Shown: positions 1-7,101, numbered from the stretch's first letter. The stretch: DNA of 11,178 nucleotides from Desulfofustis sp. (GCA_029287755.1 JARFQM010000143.1:1-11178); one strand, 5' to 3'. Translations and numbers: made by a program. The notes: generated by a model not told the origin, from the letters alone.

Positions 1-125
1 ATCATGTAATTCTCTCTTCAGTACAGCCCGACACCATTGGTCAGCGGCTGGCGGCACTTCAGGAAGGCTACCATCTCGCGGAACCCCGGGAAGGCAGCAG
101 AGATGAGGACAGGGAGCACAAGTGA
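1..125 (+). CDS. RemA/DUF370 family regulatory protein, C-terminal fragment
   Basis: This is the last 40 codons of a gene that begins before the window, read in the frame starting at base 3 and ending at the TGA at 123-125. The fragment opens with HVILSSVQPDTIGQRL, which matches the conserved C-terminal end of the RemA/DUF370 family (DSDHVILSAVQPETV-type ending in Bacillus RemA), followed by a charged tail. RemA-type proteins are small DNA-binding regulators, and in many deltaproteobacteria and Firmicutes the gene sits directly before gmk, as here. The stop overlaps the GTG start of gmk by three bases, so the two are probably translationally coupled. The call rests on a short but distinctive stretch plus the classic neighbour; the DNA-binding part lies outside the window. 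Confidence 0.8.
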   Translation, partial: HVILSSVQPDTIGQRLAALQEGYHLAEPREGSRDEDREHK

Positions 126-727
126 GCGGTAATCTCTTCATCGTCTCCGCCCCGTCGGGAGCGGGAAAAACCTCTATTCTGAAGCTGGTCATGGACCAGG
201 TGGAGCGGCTCGAATTTTCCGTTTCCCACACCACCAGAGCACCCCGTCACGGGGAGCAGGAGGGACGCGATTACCATTTTGTCAATCACCACACTTTCGA
301 ACAGATGATCAAAGACGGGGCCTTCCTCGAGTGGGCCCGGGTGCATGACAACTACTATGGAACCGCGGCTGCTCCTATCCGGGAGAAACTGCATAATGGG
401 GCCGATGTTATCCTCGACATCGATGTGCAGGGTGCCGATATAATCAGGCAGAAGGGTCAGATCGCCTATGTCGACATCTTCATCGCCCCGCCCGATGCCA
501 CGGAACTCGAAACACGCCTGCGGCGCAGGGGCACCGAGGATGAAAGATCCATTGCCACCCGGCTGGCAAACAGCGTCGAGGAAATGCTTCATAGCACAAA
601 ATATCGCTATCTGGTCGTCAATGATCGGCTTGACGATGCGGTGACCATGCTCTGCTCTATTATCTATGCAGCGCGCGCCGAGGGTAGAAGGGGCTTGAAC
701 GGGCTGCCCAAAGGGGTGCCTTCCTGA
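122..727 (+). CDS. gmk: Guanylate kinase
   Basis: Cytoplasmic enzyme that phosphorylates GMP (and dGMP) to GDP with ATP, an essential step of guanine nucleotide synthesis. The 201-residue protein has the normal family length. The P-loop APSGAGKTS lies near residues 10-18, the GMP-binding HTTRAPRHGEQEGRDYHFV segment near 37-55, the GAFLEWARVHDNYYGT segment near 66-81, and DIDVQGA near 99-105; all are hallmarks of bacterial Gmk. The GTG start is chosen because it places the P-loop correctly and has an AGGGAG Shine-Dalgarno at 111-116, five bases away. It overlaps the upstream RemA/DUF370 stop and is followed after two bases by rlmB, so the three genes are most likely cotranscribed. Confidence 0.97.
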   Translation: MSGNLFIVSAPSGAGKTSILKLVMDQVERLEFSVSHTTRAPRHGEQEGRDYHFVNHHTFEQMIKDGAFLEWARVHDNYYGTAAAPIREKLHNGADVILDIDVQGADIIRQKGQIAYVDIFIAPPDATELETRLRRRGTEDERSIATRLANSVEEMLHSTKYRYLVVNDRLDDAVTMLCSIIYAARAEGRRGLNGLPKGVPS

Positions 728-729
728 TC

Positions 730-1530
730 ATGGGACATCACAGGAAGAGTTCATCGGGCCGGGAACACAGAATTCGCTACGGGGACGACCTCATCTGGGG
801 CATTCACCCCGTGCTCGAAGTTCTCCAAACCCAGCCGCAAAGGATTGTCGAACTCTGTGTTCAGAAAGAAAAGCAGAGCAGGGGACTGCAGGAGATTATC
901 GACGCGGCCCGCGCCCACGGAATAAAGTGCCTGTTTGCAGATAAAATAAGGATTGGCGGCAGCCCCGAACCGCTCAACCATCAGGGTGTTGTGGCCAAGA
1001 GCGCGCCGGTACCGCTGCTGCCCTTCGACGATCTTCTCAACTTCTTCAAAGACGCTTCACGCAAGGGGGAAATCCCCCGCCTCATGGCCTGCGACTCCAT
1101 CCAGGACCCCCATAATTTAGGAGCGATCATCCGATCAGCCCATGCGGCCGGGGTAACCCACTTGATTCTGCCCCGTGATCGATCGGCACCCCTGGCGGGT
1201 GTCGCTGCCAAGGCTTCGGCCGGAGCGATTGCCAAGATGCGGATCAGCCAGGTGACTAACCTGGCCGAGGCTCTGAAAAGAATAAAAGAGGCAGGGGGCT
1301 GGATTTTCGGGGCGGTCAAGGACGGGCAGGCCAGTTCCATCTATGCGACCGATTTCAATGTTCCCGCCTGTCTGGTGGTAGGTAATGAAGGAAGCGGCTT
1401 GCGGCCCCTGGTAAAGCGCCACTGCGACGTACTTGTTTCGATACCGATGGTCGGTGAAATCGACAGCCTGAACAGCTCTGTGGCTGCAGCGGTAATCCTC
1501 TTCGAGATGCTCCGCCAGTCGCTTGACTGA
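730..1530 (+). CDS. rlmB: TrmH/SpoU-family 23S rRNA 2'-O-ribose methyltransferase (RlmB type)
   Basis: Predicted SAM-dependent methyltransferase of the SPOUT class that modifies a guanosine ribose in 23S rRNA (G2251 in E. coli RlmB). The 266-residue protein has an N-terminal SpoU substrate-binding domain (about 20-95, starting WGIHPVLEVL and ending HQGVVAK) and the C-terminal SPOUT knot. The three family motifs are visible: NLGAIIRSAHAAGVTHLIL near 129-147, VVGNEGSGL near 216-224, and SIPMVGEIDSLNSSVAAAVIL near 237-257, which form the SAM-binding trefoil knot. The ATG is two bases after the gmk stop and has only a distant purine-rich run at 709-714, suggesting translational coupling. The exact target nucleotide is inferred from family; another TrmH-type rRNA or tRNA target is possible. 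Confidence 0.92.
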   Translation: MGHHRKSSSGREHRIRYGDDLIWGIHPVLEVLQTQPQRIVELCVQKEKQSRGLQEIIDAARAHGIKCLFADKIRIGGSPEPLNHQGVVAKSAPVPLLPFDDLLNFFKDASRKGEIPRLMACDSIQDPHNLGAIIRSAHAAGVTHLILPRDRSAPLAGVAAKASAGAIAKMRISQVTNLAEALKRIKEAGGWIFGAVKDGQASSIYATDFNVPACLVVGNEGSGLRPLVKRHCDVLVSIPMVGEIDSLNSSVAAAVILFEMLRQSLD

Positions 1531-1548
1531 GGGGCAGCTATTTTTTTT
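1516..1548 (+). terminator. Weak candidate terminator of the gmk-rlmB unit
   Basis: A perfect 5-bp stem CAGTC/GACTG with a 4-base loop (1516-1529) spans the rlmB stop codon, and a run of eight T follows at 1541-1548. The T run is about 11 bases from the stem, which is further than in a classical intrinsic terminator, although a second small stem (CTG...CAG, 1527-1537) could bring it closer. The T run also encodes the lysine-rich end of the convergent S1 protein gene, so it may be coincidental. Confidence 0.3.
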
Positions 1549-2734
1549 CTTCGAGTTTGGCTTTCAGCAGCGCCCCGAAGCTGCCCATGGAATCCTGCGC
1601 TGCTCCTTTCTTCGAACTCGCCTGGTAGTCCTTAAAATCACGCTGCTCTTTCTCTTCCTCATCCTCGACTGACATGTAATCCGAGGGGATAAGGCTGATT
1701 CGTCTGCTTTCGATATCGATCGATTCGATGATCACTTCCAGGTTTTGTCCTGCCTCGACCACCTCTTTCGGGTGGTTGATCCGCCTGCCCGCGCCCAACT
1801 TGGAGATATGGACGAGACCGTCAACACCGGGAGCCAGGGTGACGAAGGCGCCGAACTGGGCGAGTCTGGCAATAGTGCCGACATAGGCCTGTCCTTCGGC
1901 CAGTTTTTTTACCGCTGCCTCCCACGGATCTTCCAGCGTTTCCTTGATGGACAGACTGATCCGATCGTTTTCCCAATCCAGGCCTTTGATAACGGCCTGG
2001 ACCTGCTGGCCGATGTGGTAGGTCTCCTCGAGATTATCGACCCGGCTCCAGCCGACCTCGGAGATAGGAACCAGTCCATCGATACCGCCTATATCGACAA
2101 ACAGGCCGAAGGATCTGATGGCAGAAACACTGCCCTCGATGCTCTGCCCCTCTTCCAGAACGTCCTGCAGCTCCTCCTTCTTCAGCCGCCGCTCTTCCTC
2201 CTGCAGCAGTCTGGCCGACAGGACGATGTTTCTGCCGCCCGCCTCGAATTTGGTTATCAGAAAACTCATGTGAGTATCAAGATAGGTTTCAGCAGCGTTT
2301 TCGACCCGACGCAGCCCCATCTGTGAGAAAGGGCAGAACCCCCTGACATTGCCCGACAGGGTAATCTCGAAACCGCCCTTGATCTCTGCCTTGACAAACC
2401 CTTCCACGGGGACCGAGCTGTGATACGCTTCTTCGAGATGGGCGCTGGTCGCCCCTGAGCCGAGCCTGGCGGTGAAGATCTGGCCTCCGGGGCCCGATTT
2501 CAGGCAATAGACTTCAACCTGGTCTCCGGGGGAGATCGATAACTCGCCATGTTCATCAGTGAACTCAGATATCTCGATGATCCCTTCACTCTTGGTGCCC
2601 ACATCGAGGAAGACGGTTTCTTTGTCGATGCCAACCACCGTGGCTGTGAGTTTTTCGCCTGGGGAGAGCTTCCTCAAGGTTTTTTCTTCACTCTGGCCGA
2701 AAAGTTCTTCAAAGCTTTCGCTGTCGTGTTCCAT
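1538..2734 (-). CDS. S1 RNA-binding domain protein with four S1 repeats (short ribosomal protein S1-like)
   Basis: A 398-residue cytoplasmic RNA-binding protein with four S1 (OB-fold) domains at about 26-92, 108-175, 196-264 and 281-350. Repeats 3 and 4 are the best conserved (SFGLFVDIGGIDGLVPISEVGW and QFGAFVTLAPGVDGLVHISKLG), while repeats 1 and 2 are more divergent. A charged linker (356-378) and a basic tail ending AKLEEKK follow. E. coli S1 has six repeats, so this is closer to the short S1-like proteins found in Gram-positives and in many deltaproteobacteria, where it may be a second S1 paralogue. An AGGA sits seven bases before the ATG. It lies 57 bases downstream of lolA on the same strand and is convergent with rlmB. 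Its role in translation initiation or RNA metabolism is inferred from the domains only. Confidence 0.85.
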   Translation of the reverse strand: MEHDSESFEELFGQSEEKTLRKLSPGEKLTATVVGIDKETVFLDVGTKSEGIIEISEFTDEHGELSISPGDQVEVYCLKSGPGGQIFTARLGSGATSAHLEEAYHSSVPVEGFVKAEIKGGFEITLSGNVRGFCPFSQMGLRRVENAAETYLDTHMSFLITKFEAGGRNIVLSARLLQEEERRLKKEELQDVLEEGQSIEGSVSAIRSFGLFVDIGGIDGLVPISEVGWSRVDNLEETYHIGQQVQAVIKGLDWENDRISLSIKETLEDPWEAAVKKLAEGQAYVGTIARLAQFGAFVTLAPGVDGLVHISKLGAGRRINHPKEVVEAGQNLEVIIESIDIESRRISLIPSDYMSVEDEEEKEQRDFKDYQASSKKGAAQDSMGSFGALLKAKLEEKK

Positions 2735-2791
2735 CTGAGATCCTGTGCGTCTTGGTTGAAGGCGAGGCGGTGAGAAGCGCCCTGCGTACTC

Positions 2792-3502
2792 TTATTGTCT
2801 GATTATCTCCGTTCCCTCGGGCGGGATGAAGGTGAACTGCGCTTCAATGTCCTGCTGGTCTTTTGCAGCGAACGGGTTTATCACAATGTTGGAGAGGTTG
2901 ATGGTGGTCTTGGTGTCGAAATGATCGAGCAGATCTATGCGCCTGATGAGCGAATCGCCACCGATCCATAGGTTGATGGTTTGAATCTGTGAATTTTTAT
3001 CCAGTGGCTCAAGCTGCAGGCTCTGCATTTCGGGGATGTCCTCCGCGGCTATATCTGTTTCAACGAAAGCAGGTAAAATGGTGAAATGTCGATCCAGCGG
3101 CTCAGAAGCTGCAAAAAAGGAAAACAGAATATCGGTCTGGGCTTCCTCGACCTCGGAGATGATCATCTGATTGAGTTTTTCGAAATACATTGAAATCGTG
3201 CTGCCGTCACTGATGACCACTTGCGGGTCAGGCGTCAGGTAGTTCCAGCGCATCAATGGCTTTTCCGCAGTCCTCGCATAGAGTCCGTTTCCTTTAGCGG
3301 ACTTGGGCCGCCCGGTCATGGGGCCGCTGGTTGTCTGGGAGAACGAAAAACTCATGCTGTCGATAGTGGCGTAGGTAGCCTGGAGCCGCTGGGCCAGGTC
3401 TTCCGGATTCTGGGCCCGGGAGTCGTCGTTGGCCGCAAGCAGGGCCATGATGACGAAAAGCATGGTCCGCAGGGGGCCGTTCTGGTATCTGCCTGGGTGC
3501 AT
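2792..3502 (-). CDS. lolA: Outer-membrane lipoprotein carrier protein LolA family
   Basis: Periplasmic chaperone that takes lipoproteins released by the LolCDE complex and carries them to the outer membrane. From the ATG at 3502 the protein is 236 residues. It starts with a basic n-region and hydrophobic core (RTMLFVIMALLAA) and a likely signal peptidase site near SRA-Q. The mature part has the family pattern: an F-S-F-Q segment, KGNGLYARTAEKPLMRWNYL, and PDPQVVISDGSTISMYFEKLNQMI, i.e. the G...P..RW.Y..P..Q..SDG..L..Y signature. The frame stays open up to a GTG at 3640, but the extra 46 residues (rich in Pro, Arg, His) would hide the signal peptide, so the ATG at 3502 is preferred; an ATG at 3463 is also possible. 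None of the starts has a clear Shine-Dalgarno. It is followed by the S1-protein gene. Confidence 0.88.
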   Translation of the reverse strand: MHPGRYQNGPLRTMLFVIMALLAANDDSRAQNPEDLAQRLQATYATIDSMSFSFSQTTSGPMTGRPKSAKGNGLYARTAEKPLMRWNYLTPDPQVVISDGSTISMYFEKLNQMIISEVEEAQTDILFSFFAASEPLDRHFTILPAFVETDIAAEDIPEMQSLQLEPLDKNSQIQTINLWIGGDSLIRRIDLLDHFDTKTTINLSNIVINPFAAKDQQDIEAQFTFIPPEGTEIIRQ

Positions 3503-3651
3503 AGTGTTAACCGGGTGGGTGAGAGCCAATCTAAGCTGGTGATCTATACCAGATACTCGCCTGAACAACAAGCGAGCTCGGCGCTGTTCGTCTTTATCGC
3601 TTTGCGGATGAGGTGCTGGAAGGGTGGGTGAAAAACACACAGTGCCTCGGT

Positions 3652-3657
3652 ATTATA
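3652..3657 (-). promoter_or_regulatory. Candidate -10 box for lolA
   Basis: The minus strand reads a perfect TATAAT at 3657-3652, about 150 bases upstream of the preferred lolA start. No convincing TTGACA-like -35 lies 16-18 bases further up, so this rests on the -10 alone. Transcription would start near 3645, giving lolA a leader of roughly 140 bases, or nearly none if the GTG at 3640 were used. Confidence 0.35.
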
Positions 3658-3739
3658 ACTAAAATGTACCCGCACCCTGAGATTTTAGAGACCTTGGTTA
3701 AAGAGCTTGAGTGAAAATTCCAGATCAGTTCTATTTAGA

Positions 3740-3940
3740 TATTCACACACAATAAAGACCGGCTCGAAATCTGCAAGGCAAAGGTACAGATTTATCGACC
3801 TGCGCAGTTGGTCAGCGGAGAAGAGGGGATCTCAGAACCTCTGGTTCAGGCGGAATGACATCGCTGGTAAGAAAGCCAATCAGAGAAGCTCTTTAGTTGC
3901 CGTATCGCGGCGATGCACAAGGTGTTGTCGCCTTCTTTTG
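3740..3940 (+). other. Structured non-coding stretch, possible small RNA ending in a terminator-like hairpin
   Basis: This is the core of the 567-base gap between lolA and the FmdB-type gene. No ORF here has a convincing protein character. Several potential RNA stems are visible on the plus strand: a perfect 7-bp AAATCTG/CAGATTT pair with a 13-base loop (3767-3773 with 3787-3793); CAGCG/CGCTG (about 3812-3867) enclosing AGAGG/CCTCT; and GCCG/CGGC just before the last hairpin. The end is a GGCGATGCAC/GTGTTGTCGCC stem (3909-3932, G-U pairs and one bulge) followed by TTCTTTT, which looks like an intrinsic terminator. I do not recognise 6S RNA, SRP RNA, tmRNA, RNase P RNA or a named riboswitch. 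A weak promoter-like pair (TTGAGT at 3707, TATTTA at 3732) has an over-long 19-base spacer. Confidence 0.25.
3909..3940 (+). terminator. Candidate intrinsic terminator in the lolA-fmdB gap
   Basis: The hairpin pairs GGCGAUGCAC with GUGUUGUCGCC around an AAG loop, using two G-U pairs and a single bulged U, and is followed directly by UUCUUUUG. No annotated gene on the plus strand ends here, so it either ends an unseen transcript or is a chance structure. A competing upstream stem GCCG/CGGC (about 3899-3912) shares bases with it. Confidence 0.35.
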
Positions 3941-3960
3941 CTGTTCCGGGAAGGAGAATA

Positions 3961-3989
3961 TTGACAGAAAGGGCAACACGAATTATTTT
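3961..3989 (+). promoter_or_regulatory. Sigma70-type promoter for the FmdB-type gene
   Basis: A perfect TTGACA (3961-3966) is followed after exactly 17 bases by TATTTT (3984-3989, four of six matches to TATAAT). Transcription would start near 3996, giving a leader of about 75 bases before the ATG at 4070. This is the best-matching promoter in the gap and points at the only plus-strand gene nearby. Confidence 0.5.
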
Positions 3990-4069
3990 TGCGCACGAAA
4001 AAACTAGAAAAGAAAACCGTCGTTATAGGCGAATATCATGATTCAGCGTCAAACGTGTGGAGAAGTACG

Positions 4070-4360
4070 ATGCCGGTATATGAGTATGAATGCACAGATT
4101 GTCAGAGCGTAATTGAAGTTCAGCAGAAGATCGCCGATCCTCCTTTGGCGAGTTGTCCTGAATGCCAGGGACCGCTCAGGAAATTGATGTCGATGTCTTC
4201 TTTTCAGTTGAAGGGCGGCGGCTGGTACGCCGATGGCTATGCCTCCAGCACCACTGGCTCCGCCACAAAAGAAGAGAGCACACCTGCCGCGCCGCCCTGC
4301 CAGACCGGCGAGGCCGGGGCCGGCTGCGCCGGCTGTCCGGCTGCAGCTTCAGGGAAATAA
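4070..4360 (+). CDS. FmdB/CxxC-CxxC family zinc-ribbon protein
   Basis: A 96-residue putative regulatory protein of the FmdB family, named after a gene next to the formamidase/amidase locus; its molecular role is not settled. It begins with the family signature MPVYEYECTDC and carries two knuckles, C8-x2-C11 and C29-x2-C32, that would bind one zinc. Residues 33-56 (PLRKLMSMSSFQLKGGGWYADGY) are also typical, and most likely pack beside the ribbon. The tail (about 57-96) is low-complexity Ser/Thr/Ala/Gly with three more cysteines (77, 86, 89). The ATG at 4070 is chosen over upstream in-frame starts because the family starts at MPxYEY and a GGAG lies seven bases before it. It is monocistronic and convergent with queA. 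Confidence 0.88.
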   Translation: MPVYEYECTDCQSVIEVQQKIADPPLASCPECQGPLRKLMSMSSFQLKGGGWYADGYASSTTGSATKEESTPAAPPCQTGEAGAGCAGCPAAASGK

Positions 4361-4394
4361 TCCCGTCTCAATCCCTTTCGTTTTAAGTGATTAT

Positions 4395-4425
4395 TGATCC
4401 GGTCTGCCGAACGCAGACCGGATCA
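4395..4425. terminator. Perfect 13-bp inverted repeat between fmdB-type gene and queA, probable bidirectional terminator
   Basis: TGATCCGGTCTGC at 4395-4407 is mirrored exactly by GCAGACCGGATCA at 4413-4425 around a 5-base loop. It lies between the convergent 3' ends of the zinc-ribbon gene and queA, and its right arm contains the queA stop codon (TGA on the minus strand at 4423-4425). Neither side has a strong T run (TCTATTAT on plus, ATAATCACTT on minus), so termination efficiency is uncertain, but position and symmetry fit a shared terminator. Confidence 0.65.
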
Positions 4426-5511
4426 GTCTATTATAGCCATCGCATCGCCGTAGCTGTAAAAGCGGTAATCGGCCGCGATGGCCTCACGGTAGCAGTCCAG
4501 CAGCGTCTCCCGGCCGCACAGCGCCGAGACCAGGAAGAGCAGCGAAGATGCGGGCAGGTGGAAGTTGGTGATCAGATTGTCGACCACCTGAAATTCAAAG
4601 CCGGGGGTGATGTAGAGGTCGCACCAGTCTTTCACCGGGTTCAGGCGGCGGCTGTGGTCGACGCTGTATTCCAGCGCTCTGACCGTGGTGGTGCCCACCG
4701 CCCAGATTTTTCCGCCTTCTTCTTTGGTCCGGTTCACCAGTTCCGCGGTAGACTCGGAAATTTCGATATATTCGCTGTGAATGCGGTGCTTTGATATGTC
4801 GCGTTCCTGCACCGGGGCAAACGTGCCATAGCCCACATGCAGGGTCACGGGGACGGTCCCGACCCCCCCCTTCCAGAGTGTCTCCATCAACTCGGTGGTG
4901 AAATGGAGTCCCGCCGTCGGTGCCGCGACCGCTCCGGTCTGCTTCGCATAGACTGTCTGATATCGCTGTCTGTCTCTATCCCAGCCGCCCGCGTCTCGTT
5001 TGATGTAGGGGGGAAGAGGCACCTCTCCCCGGCGGTCGAGCAGTGAGTCGAGACTGGAGGCGGTATCGAGAACCAGTTCTATCAGCCATCTTCCCCGGGC
5101 GCGATCTTCAAGCATCACACAGAAGTTCTGGTCATCGAGGTGGATGGTGGAGCCCTGCGCGGGCGGCCGCGAAGATTTGATTAACGCCTCGCCGCTGAAC
5201 CTTACCCGCGTCGAATCTGATTGTCCCGGGGGGACGGCAGCGGGATAGCCCAGCAGGAAAACCTCGGCTTTGCCGCCGCTCTCTTTCCTGCCGTAAAGGC
5301 GGGCCGGGAATACTCTGGTGTCGTTGAGGACCAGCAGGTCGCCCGGATTGAACAACCGGACAATCTGATGGAAATGCAAATGATCTATCAGCCCCGTGGT
5401 TCTGTTGAACACCAAGAGACGTGAGTGATCACGTTTTTCGCTGGGAAACTGGGCAATATTCTTCTCGGGCAGGTGGTAATGATAGGCCTCGAGTTTTAAA
5501 TCATCTTGCAT
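4423..5511 (-). CDS. queA: S-adenosylmethionine:tRNA ribosyltransferase-isomerase
   Basis: Cytoplasmic enzyme of queuosine biosynthesis. It transfers and isomerises the ribosyl part of SAM onto preQ1 already inserted at the wobble position (34) of tRNAs for Asp, Asn, His and Tyr, giving epoxyqueuosine. The 362-residue length is normal. Family motifs run through the whole protein: LPEKNIAQFPSEKRDHSRLLV (about 14-34), LLVLNDTRVFPARLYGRK (about 59-76), GAVAAPTAGLHFT (about 192-204), HVGYGTFAPV near 226-235, VGTTTVRALE near 272-281 and TNFHLPASSLLFLVSALCG near 314-332. The ATG at 5511 gives the canonical N-terminus; no strong Shine-Dalgarno is seen. It is transcribed alone, divergently from mqnB, and ends inside a terminator-like inverted repeat. 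Confidence 0.97.
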   Translation of the reverse strand: MQDDLKLEAYHYHLPEKNIAQFPSEKRDHSRLLVFNRTTGLIDHLHFHQIVRLFNPGDLLVLNDTRVFPARLYGRKESGGKAEVFLLGYPAAVPPGQSDSTRVRFSGEALIKSSRPPAQGSTIHLDDQNFCVMLEDRARGRWLIELVLDTASSLDSLLDRRGEVPLPPYIKRDAGGWDRDRQRYQTVYAKQTGAVAAPTAGLHFTTELMETLWKGGVGTVPVTLHVGYGTFAPVQERDISKHRIHSEYIEISESTAELVNRTKEEGGKIWAVGTTTVRALEYSVDHSRRLNPVKDWCDLYITPGFEFQVVDNLITNFHLPASSLLFLVSALCGRETLLDCYREAIAADYRFYSYGDAMAIID

Positions 5512-5534
5512 AGTGAGTTCGGGTTCATTACAAA
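5506..5534 (+). promoter_or_regulatory. Weak candidate promoter for the mqnB operon
   Basis: TTGCAT (5506-5511) and TACAAA (5529-5534) are separated by 17 bases. Each matches the sigma70 consensus at about four of six positions. The -35 element would overlap the queA start codon. It is the only plausible pair in the 76-base divergent gap, but matches this weak are common by chance. Confidence 0.25.
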
Positions 5535-5587
5535 ATAGAAGAGCTCATACGCGCACTTTCTCTAACTTAGGGGTCGGACTTCATACC

Positions 5588-6256
5588 ATGCATCTGGCAG
5601 TCGCTGCAACAGAAAAGGAAATGGACGCCTTCAGCCGCCTCGCCCGCGACTGGCGGCTCCGTCCCCAGCAGCTCGTTTCAGGCGTCGGCCCGATGGAAGC
5701 TGGCATCATCCTGAGCCGCTATCTAGAGAAACACCATACGAAGATCAGTGCTGTTGTCAATTTCGGCATCGGCGGGGCCTATTTTTCAGGCCCGGAGAAA
5801 CAGCTCGACCTACTCGATATCTGTTTGGCCGAGCGCGAGGTGCTGGGCGATTTCGGCATCTGTTACGGCGATCGGGTTGAACCTTTTGAGCAGGACGCAT
5901 TTCCGGTTCAGTGGCTGTTCAAACTGGACTCCGGTCTGCTCCACCAGGCCCGGTCGGCGCTGGCTGCCGAGGCGATCAAGGCTGTCGCGGGGACCTTTGT
6001 AACGGTCAATGGCGCCAGCGCTTTAAAAGTCCGCGGCGACTATTTTGCCGATCGCTACGGGGCGATCTGTGAAAATATGGAAGGGGCAGCCGTGGCTCGG
6101 GTGTGTGAACTGTTCGATCTACCGCTGGTGGAGGTGCGAGCCATTTCCAACCAGGTGGAGGACCGTTCTGAAGAGCCCTGGCCGATCGCTGAAGCAGCCG
6201 CCAGGGCGGCCCAGGCAGCAATGCTGATAATCAAAAGACTTGAGGATAAAAGATGA
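5588..6256 (+). CDS. mqnB: Futalosine hydrolase
   Basis: Predicted nucleosidase of the futalosine menaquinone pathway, cleaving futalosine to dehypoxanthine futalosine and hypoxanthine. The 222-residue protein belongs to the nucleoside phosphorylase/MTAN fold: a glycine-rich VVNFGIGGAYFSG segment (about 55-67), a TVNGAS segment near 139-144, and ENMEGAAVARVCELFDLPLVEVRAISNQVEDR near 163-194, where the Met-Glu pair contacts the ribose and the Asn before Q-V-E-D-R is typical of futalosine hydrolases. The frame is open from a GTG at 5513, but the family starts at the MHLAVAATEKEM segment, so the ATG at 5588 is chosen; an AGGGG lies rather far upstream. The stop overlaps the mqnD start (ATGA), and mqnD in the next place confirms the pathway call. 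Confidence 0.9.
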   Translation: MHLAVAATEKEMDAFSRLARDWRLRPQQLVSGVGPMEAGIILSRYLEKHHTKISAVVNFGIGGAYFSGPEKQLDLLDICLAEREVLGDFGICYGDRVEPFEQDAFPVQWLFKLDSGLLHQARSALAAEAIKAVAGTFVTVNGASALKVRGDYFADRYGAICENMEGAAVARVCELFDLPLVEVRAISNQVEDRSEEPWPIAEAAARAAQAAMLIIKRLEDKR

Positions 6257-7101
6257 GTCCCGCAGAGCCTTTTTCCTTGGGATTTTCGCCATGCCCCAAC
6301 GATACCTTCATATTCTGCAGACTGGTTGAGGAGGCCCATAGCCAGGCGCAGCCTTTTTTTCAGCAGCCCTGCCTCGAAGATGTGGAGACCTTGAACAGGT
6401 GGGCCTTTGAAGGCCGGCTCGAGGTCACCAAACTCTCCTTTCATGCCGTCGCCCATCTGCTCGACTCCTATTGCATACTCAAATCGGGCAGTGCCCTGGG
6501 ACGTGGCTGCGGCCCTCTGCTGATCGGCAGAGAACAGCTGCCGATTGCCAAGCTTGCCGACAAGAAAATCGCCATTCCCGGCACCTACACGACTGCTGCC
6601 TTGCTGTTCAGGATGTTTGCTCCCGACAGCACCAGTCTCTTAGAGATGCGCTTCGAGCAGATTATCGATGCGGTGGCCTCGGGCACGGTCGATGCCGGGG
6701 TGATCATTCATGAAAGCCGTTTCACCTACCCCGAGGCAGGCCTGGTCTGCCTGCAGGATTTGGGGCAGTGGTGGGAAGAATCCTTCGATGCCCCGCTGCC
6801 GCTCGGCTGCATTGGTGTGAAAAGAGAAGTAGAGCCGTCTCAGCGAGAGGAAATCGAGCGAAGAATCGCAGCCAGTCTCCGGTGGGCCCGAACCCATCCT
6901 GAGCAATGCTATTCCTTTATCAAGCAATATGCTCAGGAAACCGAGGATAGGGTAATCGACCAGCACATCGAGCTCTATGTGAACGAATTCTCACTTGACC
7001 TTGGCCACGAGGGGCGACGGGCAGTGGAGCTGTTCATCGAGGAAGGGCGACGACGGGGAGTTCTGCCGCCGGGGCAGGGATCCCTTTTCTGTTCCGGATA
7101 G
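6253..7101 (+). CDS. mqnD: 1,4-dihydroxy-6-naphthoate synthase
   Basis: Predicted late enzyme of the futalosine route, which converts cyclic dehypoxanthine futalosine into 1,4-dihydroxy-6-naphthoate, the menaquinone ring precursor. The 282-residue protein has the periplasmic-binding-protein-like two-lobe fold of the MqnA/MqnD family. Signatures are FSPCPNDTFIF (11-21), EVTKLSFHAV (57-66), GSALGRGCGPLL (79-90), IPGTYTTAALL (108-118) and GVIIHESRFTYP (149-160), in which His153 corresponds to the proposed catalytic histidine. The ATG overlaps the mqnB stop by four bases and has a GAGGA six bases upstream, so the two genes are coupled. Other pathway genes (mqnA, mqnC, mqnE) are not in the window. 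Confidence 0.95.
   Translation: MSPAEPFSLGFSPCPNDTFIFCRLVEEAHSQAQPFFQQPCLEDVETLNRWAFEGRLEVTKLSFHAVAHLLDSYCILKSGSALGRGCGPLLIGREQLPIAKLADKKIAIPGTYTTAALLFRMFAPDSTSLLEMRFEQIIDAVASGTVDAGVIIHESRFTYPEAGLVCLQDLGQWWEESFDAPLPLGCIGVKREVEPSQREEIERRIAASLRWARTHPEQCYSFIKQYAQETEDRVIDQHIELYVNEFSLDLGHEGRRAVELFIEEGRRRGVLPPGQGSLFCSG

Noticed and set aside
3503..3640. 46-residue N-terminal extension of LolA from a GTG at 3640
   Set aside because: It would bury the signal peptide behind a Pro/Arg/His-rich stretch that is not seen in LolA proteins.
3790..3880. tRNA-like or known small-RNA gene
   Set aside because: There is a GGTTCAG segment near 3843 and paired stems, but no acceptor stem of 7 bp closing at the right distance and no anticodon arm; the sequence does not match 6S, SRP, tmRNA or RNase P cores that I know.
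3707..3964. 85-codon plus-strand frame starting with TTG in the lolA-fmdB gap
   Set aside because: The product is rich in Arg and Ser with a cluster RRCTRCCRLLLL, has no domain character or good ribosome site, and the terminator-like hairpin lies inside it.
3961..4041. 26-codon TTG-start frame preceded by AAGGAG
   Set aside because: The ribosome site is good, but the TTG is the first part of a near-perfect -35/-10 promoter and the peptide is short and basic with no recognisable feature; the promoter reading is preferred.
5513..5587. 25-residue N-terminal extension of MqnB from a GTG at 5513
   Set aside because: Futalosine hydrolases begin close to the MHLAVAATEKEM segment; the extension is basic, unlike the family, and would reach to one base from the queA start.
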